The position numbers and the translations under genes were made by a program. From Methylobacterium sp. J-048 (GTDB lineage: Bacteria; Pseudomonadota; Alphaproteobacteria; Rhizobiales; Beijerinckiaceae): a stretch of 64,000 nucleotides of DNA. This document shows, one piece after another, positions 50,952-59,351 of the stretch (position 1 is its first letter; each line of letters starts with the position of its first letter). The notes below the pieces were generated by a model, which saw only the letters and a program-made list of their open reading frames with translations, was not told where the DNA came from and did not search any database. The DNA lies in the NCBI RefSeq assembly GCF_022829515.1, contig NZ_JAKSYL010000294.1, positions 1 to 64,000 of the forward strand, read 5' to 3'.

Positions 50952-53927
50952 TCAACGCCTCAACGTCACACGCAAACGTCGGGCACGCTCCTGAAAAGCC
51001 ACGTCACCACCTTCTAGGATATCGCAAACGGCCTTCCTTATATCAGCATTCTCGAGTCCGCCCGGCTTGTAGCGAATTGATGGCAAGCCTCGACCTGGCT
51101 GAGGCCCTGATGTAGCAACAATAATTTGGTCGGCGTCCGTGTTGATAACCAAATTTGCATTATGCGTTACCATAATAACCTGACGCTTTACCTTCGCGTC
51201 CACGAATAGTCCAACGAGCTCTTGATAGATTGACAAAGGATCGAGATTTTCTTCCGGCTGATCGATAATCAATGGACGATCATCACGGTTGTCCAAAACC
51301 AGATAAAGTAAAAGTAAGACTACTCCGCGTGTCCCTGGAGATAATTTGCGAATATCTAGCCCGTCGTAGTCAATGCTGTACTGAATCGATATGTGCGAGG
51401 TATCAAATATCCAATGCGCAAATTTCTTGAGCCATGCGCGAAAATCTTCTTGGCTTGCCTTTGAGACGCGCGAATGTGATAATAACTCGTTTTGATTTTC
51501 CGATCTAAAGCGCTTCATCGCCTCTCTAATATCTTCCGCGCTACCCGTCTCCCATGCTGGCTTAAGCAATTCTTCTGCGATCTGCTGTAAGGAACCTTTT
51601 CCTCTGAATGGACCTGTACGTCTCAAATCTAACAGTTCATTCTGCGCGTATTCAGCCCAGCGAGCTACATCTGCAACCCGCTTTACGGAAAAAGAAAGTT
51701 TGGACAGAGTACCAGTCGCGCCATCAAGACGTTCCATTAAAGGCGCATATAGTTCTTCTAGTACTGTTTGCTCACTCAGAATTGCCTCAAAAACTCGGAG
51801 ATATGTATAATTTCGTTCTTCAATCAGGGATTCTGCACGTTCCTTAGCTTGCTGACAATCCTTCAATTTTTCTTCGACGCGCTGAAGTGATACGTTTTCT
51901 TCTGATATCTTTCTTGATATTGCGGCAAATTTCTGTGCGGCGACTTTGTCAATGTTGATCAGTTTTTCCAGTCTCGCAATTTCTGCTTCGAGAGAAGACA
52001 GTGACTGCCTATTGAGATCAGCCTCATCAGACAGAAGAGGGTGATCTAAATCTATTCGCGCAACATGGGGTTTTCCACGCCAACTTTCCACTTGTTCTTC
52101 AACTTTTTTAATATGCTCAACCAATGAGGTATCTACATCTCCTTTATAATCTAGCAGAAATGCCTGCCACTCGTCCCCTTCTATACCTGTCGCACGGAAC
52201 CGCTCTTGAGAGAGGCGCAGCTTTTCTGGTGCCTGATTGCGTCGCAAATCGCCTACTTCGTCTCGGAGAGCTAGCAACGCTTGCTCCCGATTCCGAAATG
52301 CGCGTAAATAGCCACGCACTTTTTCAGCCGCAACCGTCAATTCTCCAAGGCGCTTCATTCGTATTTCGCTACCTTTGACGACTAATTGATCACGATCCTT
52401 TTTATACGAATCAAGAATCGCTCTTGCGCGGACTGCTTGCCTATCGACTTCAGGGCATATGCGATCCTTCTCTAGCTCAGACCCTATGCGCCCAGATAAC
52501 AGAGTTAGAGCCGCTTCCTCCCGTTCACGAGCAATCCTATATCTTGAAGCTTTTAGTTCCAGAAGTTCTGAAAAACTTACCGTATTTTCCTTAGAAGACA
52601 AATCGTGGGCTTCAAAAACTACACGTTCAATTTCCCTAAGCAAAGCATCGGTCATTCCAGTTGCCGAGCATAAATCTTCGACAAACTGCTGGGATAGGTA
52701 TCTCGCTCTGGGAAATTGAAGCTCTTCTGAACTGATGCAATCATCAAGCTTGCATGTTGTCTGACTGCCGTTTCCCCATGTAATTTTTACTATAGTATCA
52801 GACAACTCTTCGCGTGCGCGCACTAAAAATGATTGCGGATTAAGAGGTTCGCCAACGGCATGGCAGCCGGCCGCGATCATATCGGCTAAGGCAGTCTTTC
52901 CAGAACCTCGTGCGCCGATAATGGCGACGAGACCTGGGTTCAACAACAGTACTGGCGATTTTGCCCAGGGAGCTCCAAGCAACTCAATACTATATATTAC
53001 TTGAGATGGAGATGCAGACTCGGGAGGAAATGCTCCTACAAACGCACGACTGCTGGGGTCAATACAGGCATGGCGCAGGGCGTCGAAGGTAGCTTCGCCT
53101 TTAATCCAAGAATATCGCTCCTCAAATGGGACGCCGACTTTACTTGCAGTGTGCGCATCCAAACCGTGTAAGCACGGCTTCAAGCAACCATAACGAGCGC
53201 GAACGTCATCCGCTGACAAAATACCCTCACCGAGCCAAAAAGGACGTTGGCTTGGGGTGCTAGAGAATACTATATGTGCAAATGTCTCTATCTCTTGACG
53301 AAGAGTTTGATCCGCCGCATCTCGAATACCAGACGTGCCATCCGCGCCACCAGCAACAGCCACTAAAATATTTTCTTCAGCCCACCTGTCTTTTTTATAT
53401 TCGGTCTTCAACTGTGTAAAATTGACTTTAAATTGTTCGCAGCCCTTTTTGAGTGCGGCCTCGTCATCCTTGATAGCTGAGTCTGATCGCTTCCCAAGCC
53501 GTATTAGTTCATCAGGCGTGCATGGGAATGTGGTTCCGAAAGCTTCAAAAGTGAGTCGCGCGAGAAAGCGATGCAATTCGGTTAAGTGATCTTCCTTTTC
53601 CGGACTAACAAGAAGGTGAATGTTTGCCCAGTTGCCCTTAACCGTTCCGACTGCCAAACGCATCTCAACATTAGGAAATATTAATTTACAATACTGAAGG
53701 CGCCCAGATTTCTTCGCGTCTGCAACTTGTTTGTAGGTCCTAGTTAAATAGTAATCGGTTGCGCCGATGGCAACGATTGGTGGATCGGCATTTTCTAAAG
53801 CCGTGAGATATGCGTTCCAGTCGCCACGGAACTGGTCATTGAGTACGGTTCCGGGCGCATGAATATGCGGGTCCCACCGCTGCCACCGTGATCCAGGATT
53901 TAGATTCTGAGCTTGAGCAGGGTGCAT
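50952..53927 (-). CDS. PHP-domain and SMC-like ATPase fusion (TrlF-family AAA-like ATPase), probable defence protein
   Basis: A 991-residue protein in an AT-rich island. N-terminal PHP metallo-hydrolase part (about 15-265): motif RWDPHIHAPG with H21 and H23, E88 in PNVEMR, H104 in NIHLLV and HGLDAH at 254-259. Then an SMC/Rad50-like ATPase: Walker A GARGSGKT (338-345), a long coiled coil (about 455-720), signature LSPGTRG (862-868), Walker B LIIDQPEENLD (D889, E892) and H-loop VTHNAN (H922). PHP parts are phosphoesterases or nucleases, and Rad50-like parts bind DNA ends, so ATP-gated nucleic-acid cleavage is the likely mode. From memory, databases call such proteins TrlF-family. Function in defence is inferred. 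Confidence 0.85.
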   Translation of the reverse strand: MHPAQAQNLNPGSRWQRWDPHIHAPGTVLNDQFRGDWNAYLTALENADPPIVAIGATDYYLTRTYKQVADAKKSGRLQYCKLIFPNVEMRLAVGTVKGNWANIHLLVSPEKEDHLTELHRFLARLTFEAFGTTFPCTPDELIRLGKRSDSAIKDDEAALKKGCEQFKVNFTQLKTEYKKDRWAEENILVAVAGGADGTSGIRDAADQTLRQEIETFAHIVFSSTPSQRPFWLGEGILSADDVRARYGCLKPCLHGLDAHTASKVGVPFEERYSWIKGEATFDALRHACIDPSSRAFVGAFPPESASPSQVIYSIELLGAPWAKSPVLLLNPGLVAIIGARGSGKTALADMIAAGCHAVGEPLNPQSFLVRAREELSDTIVKITWGNGSQTTCKLDDCISSEELQFPRARYLSQQFVEDLCSATGMTDALLREIERVVFEAHDLSSKENTVSFSELLELKASRYRIAREREEAALTLLSGRIGSELEKDRICPEVDRQAVRARAILDSYKKDRDQLVVKGSEIRMKRLGELTVAAEKVRGYLRAFRNREQALLALRDEVGDLRRNQAPEKLRLSQERFRATGIEGDEWQAFLLDYKGDVDTSLVEHIKKVEEQVESWRGKPHVARIDLDHPLLSDEADLNRQSLSSLEAEIARLEKLINIDKVAAQKFAAISRKISEENVSLQRVEEKLKDCQQAKERAESLIEERNYTYLRVFEAILSEQTVLEELYAPLMERLDGATGTLSKLSFSVKRVADVARWAEYAQNELLDLRRTGPFRGKGSLQQIAEELLKPAWETGSAEDIREAMKRFRSENQNELLSHSRVSKASQEDFRAWLKKFAHWIFDTSHISIQYSIDYDGLDIRKLSPGTRGVVLLLLYLVLDNRDDRPLIIDQPEENLDPLSIYQELVGLFVDAKVKRQVIMVTHNANLVINTDADQIIVATSGPQPGRGLPSIRYKPGGLENADIRKAVCDILEGGDVAFQERARRLRVTLRR

Positions 53928-54044
53928 TCACAAGGCGTACCTGACTACCTCACGTTCGCCAAGCTTGACGGCTGTATGGCCGGCACCGCGACTTGCAAGA
54001 AAAAATTCGCTTTGCGTATCGCTTGTAACTGGCGCATGCGCCAA
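53928..54044 (-). CDS. Possible 38-residue frame directly before the PHP-ATPase gene
   Basis: A TTG at 54044 preceded by GGGGG at a fair spacing opens a 38-residue frame (start MAHAPVTSDTQSEFFLASRG) whose stop TGA directly touches the ATG of the large gene. The composition is that of the island. It could be a leader peptide coupling translation, a small partner protein, or the remnant of a longer gene. The evidence is only frame and spacing. Confidence 0.3.
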   Translation of the reverse strand: MAHAPVTSDTQSEFFLASRGAGHTAVKLGEREVVRYAL

Positions 54045-54057
54045 GAATATTACCCCC

Positions 54058-54729
54058 TCAGGAAACCGTATCCGCAATAAACCGCCCCAACGCCGCCGCG
54101 GCCCGCAGCATGTGCGCGCGCATCCGCCGGGCGGCCAGCTCGCCGTCGCCCTCGGCAATCGCCGAAAGGATCTCGCCGTGCTCGTCCCAAGACCGGCGGA
54201 TCCGGTCGGCGTGGCGGAGCTGGGTCCGGCGGAAGGCGGCCAGGCGCTCGCGGATCGCCAGGGCCTGCTCGGCCATGAAGCCGTTATGGGTCGCTGCGTA
54301 GAGCGACTCGTGGAAGGCGCGGTTGAGCCGGTCGTAGGCGTCCACGTCCCCGGCTTCCACGGCGGCGGCGGAATCCGCGTGGAGGTCCATCAGCCGGCCC
54401 CGCTCCAGCGGCGTCATCCGGTAGGTCGCGAGCCGGGCGCAGAGCGCCTCGATTTCCGCGGTGGTCTCGAACATGTCGGCGATGCGCTCCGGCGTCAGCC
54501 GGGCCACCACCACGCCCCGGCGGGGCCGGACCTCGACCAGCCCCGAGGCCGCGAGCTGGCGCAGGGCCTCCCGCACCGGGGTGCGCGAGGCGCCGTAGCG
54601 CTGGGCGAGGTTCTGCTCGTCGAGCGCCGTCCCGGCCGGGAGTTCGCCCGAGGTGATCGCGTCGGTGAGCGCGTTGCGGATCCGGTCCGAGAGCAGGCCG
54701 CTGTCGATCGTCTGGATTTCGCCGTGCAT
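54058..54729 (-). CDS. GntR-family (FadR-type) transcriptional regulator
   Basis: A 223-residue regulator with an N-terminal winged helix (ITSGELPAGTALDEQNLAQR, YGASRTPVREALRQLAASGL, VRPRRGVVVARL) and a C-terminal FCD ligand domain (LMDLHADSAAAVEAGD, NRAFHESLYAATHN and the metal-binding His residues). It is next to and convergent in direction with madM/madL and probably controls the malonate genes by sensing malonate or a related acid. The best candidate sites are the 10-bp inverted pair at 56149 and 56239. Confidence 0.92.
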   Translation of the reverse strand: MHGEIQTIDSGLLSDRIRNALTDAITSGELPAGTALDEQNLAQRYGASRTPVREALRQLAASGLVEVRPRRGVVVARLTPERIADMFETTAEIEALCARLATYRMTPLERGRLMDLHADSAAAVEAGDVDAYDRLNRAFHESLYAATHNGFMAEQALAIRERLAAFRRTQLRHADRIRRSWDEHGEILSAIAEGDGELAARRMRAHMLRAAAALGRFIADTVS

Positions 54730-54813
54730 CCGCTGGTCCCGCGCCCCTTCAGATCGGGCGCGCTCACTGACGCCGAACCGGTATCCCCTGCGACGGCGAG
54801 CGCTTCGGAACGC

Positions 54814-55596
54814 TCAACCGACCAGCGCCCGCACCGTCAAGTAGAAGATCGAGGGACCGACCAGGCAGCCGATTCCGGTGTGGAAGGTGGCCGTGAGCGC
54901 CCCGTAGGGCACGAGCTTCGGGTCGGTCGCCGCGAGGCCACCGGCGACGCCGCTCACCGTGCCCATCAGCCCGCCATAGGCCATGGCCGAGCGCGGGTTG
55001 TCGAGGCCGATCAGCTTGGCGACCAGCGGCGTGCCGACCATCACCATCACGGCCTTGGTCACCCCGGTCGCGATGGACAGCGCCATGACGGTGGAATCCG
55101 CCCCGATCGCCGCCCCGGTCACCGGGCCGACGATGTAGGTGATCGCCCCGGCCCCGATCGTCGTGATCGAGACCGCGTCGTGGTAGCCGAACGCGACCGC
55201 CGTGAGCGTGCCGACGAGGAACGGAATGATCGTGCCGAGCGCCAGCGCCAGCACGCCGATCAGCCCGGCCCGCCGGGCCTCGGTCACGTCCACCTCGAAG
55301 GCGGTGGCGACGATGGCGAAGTCACGCAGCATCGCCCCGCCCATCAGGCCGATCCCGGCCAGCGCCGGGATGTCGGCGATGCCCTTCTTCCCGCCGGTAT
55401 ACAGACCGCCGAAATAGGCGAGCACCAGCCCGAGCACGATCGCGATGGCCGAGCCGTGAACGCGGCCCTTCGTGAAGCGTTTGGCTGCCAGGTTGGAGAC
55501 GAGGATCAGCGCCCCGACGACCGCGAAGGCCGCCACCAGGCTCTGCTCGATGAAGACATGCTCGATGCCGTGCCAGATCTGATGTCCGAGTTCCAT
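54814..55596 (-). CDS. madM: Malonate transporter subunit MadM
   Basis: A 260-residue inner-membrane protein with about eight or nine spans (for example LVAAFAVVGALILVSNLAA, SAIAIVLGLVLAYFGG, AGLIGVLALALGTIIPFL), matching MadM, which with MadL forms a sodium-dependent malonate carrier. The ATG at 55596 is at the family start, and madL ends six bases before it. The pair is read divergently from mdcA. Confidence 0.92.
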   Translation of the reverse strand: MELGHQIWHGIEHVFIEQSLVAAFAVVGALILVSNLAAKRFTKGRVHGSAIAIVLGLVLAYFGGLYTGGKKGIADIPALAGIGLMGGAMLRDFAIVATAFEVDVTEARRAGLIGVLALALGTIIPFLVGTLTAVAFGYHDAVSITTIGAGAITYIVGPVTGAAIGADSTVMALSIATGVTKAVMVMVGTPLVAKLIGLDNPRSAMAYGGLMGTVSGVAGGLAATDPKLVPYGALTATFHTGIGCLVGPSIFYLTVRALVG

Positions 55597-55601
55597 GGCG
55601 C

Positions 55602-56039
55602 TCACCCCTGCTTCCCGGCCGGCACCGGATCGGCCTCGCCGCCGATCACCGATCCGCCGTGCTCGACCGCCGGGCTGCCTGGGTCGCGCCGCCCGATCCG
55701 GCTGAGCAGCGCCACGGCGCCGAAGCACAGGACCAGGGAGCCGGTCGCCGCGATGATCACGATCGGGCCGCCGCTCACCGCCGCGACCACGTTCTGCTGG
55801 GCCGCCATGGCGACCACGATCGGGATGTACATGCCGGCCCAGAACTCGACGCCGAACTGGATGCCCTTGGTCAGGCCGCCCCGGCGGGACAGCCAGAGCC
55901 GGGCGAGAATCAGCAGGATCATGGCGATGCCGACGCCGCCGACATTGGCCTTCACCCCCAGTGCGACGCCGAGGAGATCGCCGAGATACACGCCGATCAG
56001 CGTGCACGCGGCCAGGAGGGCGACACCCAGGACGATCAT
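55602..56039 (-). CDS. madL: Malonate transporter subunit MadL
   Basis: A 145-residue inner-membrane protein with four spans (IVLGVALLAACTLIGVYLGD, VGGVGIAMILLILARLWL, FWAGMYIPIVVAMAAQQNVV and GPIVIIAATGSLVLCFGAVA), the MadL half of the malonate carrier. It comes first in the madL-madM unit. The promoter must lie in the 225-base space shared with mdcA. Confidence 0.93.
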   Translation of the reverse strand: MIVLGVALLAACTLIGVYLGDLLGVALGVKANVGGVGIAMILLILARLWLSRRGGLTKGIQFGVEFWAGMYIPIVVAMAAQQNVVAAVSGGPIVIIAATGSLVLCFGAVALLSRIGRRDPGSPAVEHGGSVIGGEADPVPAGKQG

Positions 56040-56148
56040 CGGCGTTGCCCTCCGGCAGGACCGTTCTCGGCGCAGCGCAGCGCCCGTTTCGACGCGCTCG
56101 GCATGGGGCGTTTCCTTCCCGAATCAGTCCGTTGTTGGTTGTCGACCA

Positions 56149-56248
56149 GTATGCAAGATATTGACACTTCGGCAATCCCGTATACGAAACCGTGATAACT
56201 TTCGCTTTGAAAATGCCGGATCGCGGGCATATCCTGCCTCTTGCATAC
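56149..56248. promoter_or_regulatory. Pair of 10-bp inverted sites between madL and mdcA
   Basis: GTATGCAAGA at 56149-56158 and its exact reverse complement TCTTGCATAC at 56239-56248, 80 bases apart, one near each gene. A smaller palindrome CGTATACG lies between (56179-56186). The right site is only 16 bases before the mdcA ATG, a repressor position. Likely sites of the GntR regulator. Confidence 0.5.
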
Positions 56249-56264
56249 CATAGGAGACAGCTGG

Positions 56265-57911
56265 ATGACCCAGTGGCGCGGCGAACGAGAGGCGCGCGAC
56301 GCCCGCATCGCGGCGGGGCGCGCCCATGCCGACGGCAAGGTCGTCCCGGCCGATGCCGTGGTCGATCTGCTGGAGGCGGTGCTCCGCCCCGGCGACCGGG
56401 TCTGCCTGGAGGGCGACAACCAGAAGCAGGCCGATTGCCTGGCCCGGGGGCTCGCCGCCTGCGACCCGGGCAAGGTCCACGACCTGCACATGGTCCAGTC
56501 GGGCATCGTGCTGCCGGAGCATCTCGACGTGTTCGAGACCGGCATCGCCAAACGGCTCGACTATTCCTATTCCGGCCCGCAGGGCGCCCGCATCGCCAAG
56601 ATGCTCTACGGTGGCCAGATCCAGCTCGGCGCGGTGCATACCTATCTCGAGCTGTTCGCCCGCTACTTCGTCGATCTCACGCCGAACGTGGCGCTGATCG
56701 CCGGCGTCTCGGCCGACCGGGACGGCAACCTCTATACCGGCCCCAACACCGAGGACACGCCCACCGTCGTGGAGGCCACCGCCTTCAAGAACGGCGTGGT
56801 CATCGCCCAGGTGAACCAGATCGTCGACACGGTGCCGCGGGTCGACATCCCGGGCGACCGGATCGACTTCGTGGTCGAAGCCGACACGCCGTTCTATGTG
56901 GAGCCGCTGTTCACCCGCGACCCGGCGGCGATGACCGAGACCCAGATCCTGATCGCCATGATGGCGATCAAGGGCATTTATTCGGAATACGGCATCCGCC
57001 GCCTCAATCACGGGATCGGATTCGGCACCGCCGCCATCGAACTGCTCTTGCCGACCTACGGCGAGAAGCTCGGGCTCAAGGGCCAGATCTGCACCCACTG
57101 GGCGCTCAATCCGCACCCGACCCTGATCCCGGCGATCGAATCCGGCTGGGTCCAGCAGGTCCACTGCTTCGGCTCGGAAGTCGGCATGGACCGCTACATC
57201 CGCGCACGCCCGGACATCTTCTTCACCGGGGCCGACGGCTCCCTGCGCTCGAACCGGGCCTTCTGCCAGACCGCCGGCCTCTACGCCTGCGACATGTTCA
57301 TCGGCGCGACGCTCCAGATCGACCTGATGGGCCATTCCTCGACGATCACGCAGTCGCGGGTGGCGGGCTTCGGCGGCGCGCCCAACATGGGCTCCGACCC
57401 GCATGGCCGCCGCCACCCGTCCGATCCCTGGATGAAGGCCGGCCGCGAGGGCCAGATCGTCGGCGATCCGGCGCTGATGCGCGGCCGCAAGCTGGTGGTG
57501 CAACTGGTCGAGACCTTCGGGGAGAAGCTGGTGCCGACCTTCGTAGAGAAGCTGGATGCCTTGGAGCTGGCGAAGAAGATCGGGCTCGAGCTGGCGCCGG
57601 TGATGATCTACGCCGACGACGTCACCCACATCGTCACCGAGGAGGGCATCGCCAACCTCCTGCTGTGCCGCGACGCCGACGAGCGCGAGCAGGCGATCCG
57701 CGGCGTCGCCGGCTACACCGATGTCGGCCGCGGCCGGGACCGCGCCAAGGTCGAAGAATTGCGCGCCCGCGGCGTGATCCGCCGTCCCGAGGATCTCGGC
57801 ATCGAACCCCTCGACGCCGACCGGGCGCTCTTGGCCGCGAAATCGATCAAGGATCTGGTGCACTGGTCGGGCGGCCTCTACGAGCCGCCCGCGAAGTTCC
57901 GGAACTGGTGA
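56265..57911 (+). CDS. mdcA: Malonate decarboxylase alpha subunit
   Basis: A 548-residue acyl-carrier-protein transferase subunit that loads malonate onto the MdcC carrier by exchange with acetyl. Family segments: GDRVCLEGDNQKQADCLA, LHMVQSGIVLPEHLDVFE, LYTGPNTEDTPTVVEATAF, YSEYGIRRLNHGIGFGTAA and GFGGAPNMGSDPHGRRHPS. The ATG at 56265 has AGGAG upstream. In most species mdcB or mdcC follows directly; here a repeat element lies between mdcA and mdcC. Confidence 0.96.
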   Translation: MTQWRGEREARDARIAAGRAHADGKVVPADAVVDLLEAVLRPGDRVCLEGDNQKQADCLARGLAACDPGKVHDLHMVQSGIVLPEHLDVFETGIAKRLDYSYSGPQGARIAKMLYGGQIQLGAVHTYLELFARYFVDLTPNVALIAGVSADRDGNLYTGPNTEDTPTVVEATAFKNGVVIAQVNQIVDTVPRVDIPGDRIDFVVEADTPFYVEPLFTRDPAAMTETQILIAMMAIKGIYSEYGIRRLNHGIGFGTAAIELLLPTYGEKLGLKGQICTHWALNPHPTLIPAIESGWVQQVHCFGSEVGMDRYIRARPDIFFTGADGSLRSNRAFCQTAGLYACDMFIGATLQIDLMGHSSTITQSRVAGFGGAPNMGSDPHGRRHPSDPWMKAGREGQIVGDPALMRGRKLVVQLVETFGEKLVPTFVEKLDALELAKKIGLELAPVMIYADDVTHIVTEEGIANLLLCRDADEREQAIRGVAGYTDVGRGRDRAKVEELRARGVIRRPEDLGIEPLDADRALLAAKSIKDLVHWSGGLYEPPAKFRNW

Positions 57912-57945
57912 GACGACCGCGATGGGCCGGCCACTCCCATCCGCA

Positions 57946-58069
57946 CCCTCATCCTGAGGTGCCGCGCGATCGCAGATCGCACGGCCTCGAAGGAGGCCTC
58001 CAGAGGCCGCTCAGATCACGGGAGGGCTCCTTCGAGGCCTCCGCTACGCTCCGGCACCTCAGGATGAGG
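57946..58069. repeat. Palindromic repeat family A, copy 5
   Basis: Same bipartite palindrome as at 10061. It fills most of the 199-base space between mdcA and mdcC, inside what should be one operon. Confidence 0.9.
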
Positions 58070-58110
58070 TGTTCTGTTTGGATGACGGGACGTCCTGCGA
58101 GGAACCGACC

Positions 58111-58419
58111 ATGGAATCCCTGACCTTCCGCCACACCACCCAAAAGCCGCTGCCCGGCTCGGTGCCGAACGCCATCACAGGCGTGGTAGCGTCGGGCAAT
58201 CTGGAGATCCTGCTGGAGCGGGTGCTGCCGCCCGATGCCTGCGAGGTTGCCATCGAGACGCCGATCGCCGGCTACGGCCCTGTCTGGGAGGCGGTGGTGG
58301 CGGATTTCGTCGCCCGCGCCCAGCCCGGCGGCCTGCGCATCAGCATCAATGATGGCGGCGCCCGTCCCGACACCGTATCCCTGCGCCTGCTCCAGGGCGC
58401 CCGGCTGATGGAGGCCTGA
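58111..58419 (+). CDS. mdcC: Malonate decarboxylase acyl carrier protein (delta)
   Basis: A 102-residue carrier protein. The motif GVVASGNLEILLERVL has Ser (about residue 28) in the place where the phosphoribosyl-dephospho-CoA arm is attached. The middle ETPIAGYGPVWEAVVADF and ISINDGGARPDTVSLRL match the family. It needs MdcB and MdcG for its prosthetic group; neither gene is in this window. Confidence 0.93.
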   Translation: MESLTFRHTTQKPLPGSVPNAITGVVASGNLEILLERVLPPDACEVAIETPIAGYGPVWEAVVADFVARAQPGGLRISINDGGARPDTVSLRLLQGARLMEA

Positions 58420-58421
58420 CC

Positions 58422-59351
58422 ATGGCTGGCGCGCACGCCGCGAGCACCGATCCCGACGCCCTGAGCTGGTACGAGGCCACCGCCCGCCAGCGCGTGGTCG
58501 CTCTGGCCGATCCCGGCAGCTTCCAGGAGTTCCTGCCCCCGACCGAGCGGCGCATGAGCCCGCACCTGCCGCTGTTCGACCTGCCGCGGGCCTTCGACGA
58601 CGGCATCGTGGTCGGCCGCGCCGCGCTCGACGGCAAGCCGGTGCTGGTGGCCGCCCAGGAGGGCCGGTTCATGGGCGGCGCCTTCGGGGAGATCCACGGC
58701 GCGAAGCTCGTCGGGCTCCTGCGCGCCGCGCTCACCCTGAAGCCCGCGGCCGTGCTGATCCTGTTCGATACCGGCGGCGTCCGGCTCCAGGAGGCCAATG
58801 CCGGCGAGACCGCCATCGCCGAGACCATGCGGGCGATCGTCGATGTCCGCGCGGCCGGCATCCCGGTGATCGGGCTGATCGGCGGCCGGGCCGGCTGCTA
58901 CGGCGGCGGCGGGTTGATCGCCGGCACCTGCTCGCGGCTCGCCGTCTCTGAGGGCGGCCGGATCTCGGTCTCGGGCCCCGAGGTGATCGAGACCAACAAG
59001 GGCGCGGAAGAGTTCGATTCCCGCGACCGGGCGCTGGTCTGGCGGACCATGGGCGGAAAGCACCGACGGCTGATCGGCGGCGCCGACGCCTTCTGCACCG
59101 ACAGCGTCTCGGCCTTCCGCGAAGCCGCCCTCGACCTGATCGGCCGGGCGCCCGCCTTCGACCTCGCGACCCTGGAGGCCGAGCAGGCGCGGCTCGAATC
59201 CCGGATCGCGCGCTTCGGCGATTGCCGGGACGCCACCGAAATCTGGGCCCGGCTTGGCGTCAACGACTCGGAGGCGGTGCCCGCCATGGACACGCGCGCC
59301 TTCGACGAGACCGTGTCCCGGGTGAGGGAGGCCGACCATGACGCTCGCTGA
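58422..59351 (+). CDS. mdcD: Biotin-independent malonate decarboxylase beta subunit
   Basis: A 309-residue crotonase-fold carboxyltransferase subunit that with MdcE decarboxylates malonyl-MdcC. Typical: WYEATARQRVVALADPGSF, FMGGAFGEIHGAKLVGLL, LILFDTGGVRLQEANAGE, GLIGGRAGCYGGGGLIAG and ISVSGPEVIETNKGAEEFD. It starts 2 bases after mdcC and overlaps mdcE by 14 bases, so it is translationally linked. Confidence 0.95.
   Translation: MAGAHAASTDPDALSWYEATARQRVVALADPGSFQEFLPPTERRMSPHLPLFDLPRAFDDGIVVGRAALDGKPVLVAAQEGRFMGGAFGEIHGAKLVGLLRAALTLKPAAVLILFDTGGVRLQEANAGETAIAETMRAIVDVRAAGIPVIGLIGGRAGCYGGGGLIAGTCSRLAVSEGGRISVSGPEVIETNKGAEEFDSRDRALVWRTMGGKHRRLIGGADAFCTDSVSAFREAALDLIGRAPAFDLATLEAEQARLESRIARFGDCRDATEIWARLGVNDSEAVPAMDTRAFDETVSRVREADHDAR

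Larger units (their letters stand above)
50930..54057. other. AT-rich island inserted between zapA and gntR
   Basis: Base composition drops sharply just after the zapA stop and rises at the gntR stop. The island carries one large gene and one tiny frame. No integrase, transposase, direct repeats or tRNA was found at its ends. The nearby short tandem CTCAACG pair at 50951-50964 may mark the left edge. Confidence 0.7.

Noticed and set aside
50930..54057. The AT-rich island as a prophage or integrative element
   Set aside because: No integrase, phage gene, attachment repeat or tRNA was found; only one large gene is present.
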